64,000 nt of DNA from Forficula auricularia (lineage: Eukaryota; Arthropoda; Insecta; Dermaptera; Forficulidae): the NCBI GenBank assembly GCA_024734495.1, contig JALMQS010000887.1, positions 1,701,228-1,765,227 on the forward strand. Reading direction: 5' to 3'. The position numbers were made by a program, and so were the translations under genes. The notes beneath the pieces are model-generated. The model did no database searches. It was not told where the DNA came from and saw only the letters and a list, made by a program, of their open reading frames with translations. This document shows, in pieces, positions 63,375-64,000 of this stretch (position 1 is its first letter; every line of letters begins with the position of its first letter).

Positions 63375-63765
63375 AAATAAATCCGACTTCAAAAAAATTA
63401 AATGCAACGAATAAAATACACTAAAAGGTATAAAAAAATAATTATCTAATTTCGTTACAACTAAACGACGAAAGATTGACATGAAATTACTTTTTGAAGT
63501 CGGTGCCAAACAAACTATACCTATAAGCGAGCGTACCCGCCAAACGTACTAAGTAAGATCCGTCGAGTGCGATTCATAAAAGGTATATGTTTGGCACCAA
63601 CTTCAAAAAGTAATTTCATGTTAATATTTCGTCGTTTAGTTGTAACGAAATAAGATAATTATTATTTTATACCTTTTAGTGTATTTTATTTGTTGCATTT
63701 AATTTTTGAAGTCGGTTTTTATTTTTTTCTTAAAAATTATTTTTATTTTTCTCTTTTTAGTGATG
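63375..63765. repeat. Second inner inverted pair with GAAGTCGGT ends
   Basis: 63375-63515 and 63590-63765 are inverse (AATCCGACTTCAAAAAAATT, TTTTTGAAGTCGGTGCCAAA and their inverses). Related to the pair at 61390-62790. Confidence 0.65.
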
Positions 63766-64000
63766 TTATTAATAGTGATCATATCATCAGAACTTGACCA
63801 AATTAATATGACACCATCCCTAAGACACCCCCTTTCGGATAAAAAAAGAACCATCGAATTCGGTTCATAAACAAAGAGGTTAGGTCTAAACAAACCTAAT
63901 AAAAAAGGTCTAATACCTATGAAAAAAAAAACGAAAAAAAAATCGGACCAATCGGAAGCTAGACTGGACCCAATGCAAAAAAATTTTCAAAATCGGTTGA

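Larger units (their letters stand above)
60153..64000. mobile_element. Large foldback element, right end outside the window
   Basis: Left end AACCGACTACAAAAAAGGAG. Words of the left arm (TTTTTTTGCATTGGGT at 60249, AACCTCTTTGTTTATGAACC at 60340, CATATTAATTTGGTCAAGT at 60522) appear inverted at 63970, 63865 and 63795. The arms are at least 300 bp, and the final left-end bases would lie past 64000. The interior contains further inverted pairs with GAAGTCGGT words and younger elements. Confidence 0.75.

Overview
The window is AT-rich, intron-like DNA from an animal, most likely an insect. The insect call rests on an errantivirus-type LTR element with a serine-tRNA-like primer site, on mariner, RTE, jockey-like and Helitron remnants, and on one host exon of the lachesin / Dpr-interacting-protein immunoglobulin type. 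I cannot name the species. That exon (49829-49941, + strand, AG before it and GTGAGT after it) is the only host coding sequence I can support. The rest reads as very long introns or intergenic DNA filled with mobile elements.

Layout. 1-11.5 kb: MITE-like elements, a deleted mariner, and palindromes that carry hammerhead-ribozyme-like motifs. 11.67-17.46 kb: a recent LTR insertion (LTRs differ at one visible base, 4-bp target duplication) whose single long ORF joins Gag, protease and integrase but has no reverse transcriptase or RNase H; decayed integrase C-terminal, pol and env pieces follow. It sits inside an older hAT-like element. 18.2-20.3 kb: an RTE-type LINE that keeps its endonuclease and 3' end but has lost most of its RT. 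24.2-26.2 kb: a Helitron remnant with a helicase fragment, 5' end and 3' hairpin. 28-36 kb: more hammerhead palindromes, inverted-repeat elements and direct duplications. 37.6-39.4 kb: tandem and segmental duplications carrying a tRNA-derived SINE. 40.5-41.3 kb: a compact non-autonomous Helitron. 41.35-44.15 kb: a large foldback element with about 400-bp arms. 46.4-47.4 kb: a hammerhead palindrome with another element in its loop. 51.9-55.7 kb: a large foldback invaded by a tRNA-like tandem array and a jockey-like LINE. 60.15 kb to the window end: a foldback with arms of at least 300 bp containing a SINE and a Stowaway-like MITE.

The most unusual signal is a recurring hammerhead-ribozyme-like motif, seen about 16 times in intact to decayed form. 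Most copies lie in opposite orientation in the two arms of long palindromes. Nearly all have one extra A or U between the CUGANGA core and stem II, and a self-complementary stem III (ACGU, AUAU or ACUAUAGU), which suggests dimer-type hammerheads. The best copy (34386-34437) has a perfect 10-bp stem I. A shared flanking module in several copies suggests one family of ribozyme-bearing retroelements (Penelope-like or retrozyme-like) inserted as head-to-head dimers. This is inferred from sequence pattern alone; no folding or database search was run.
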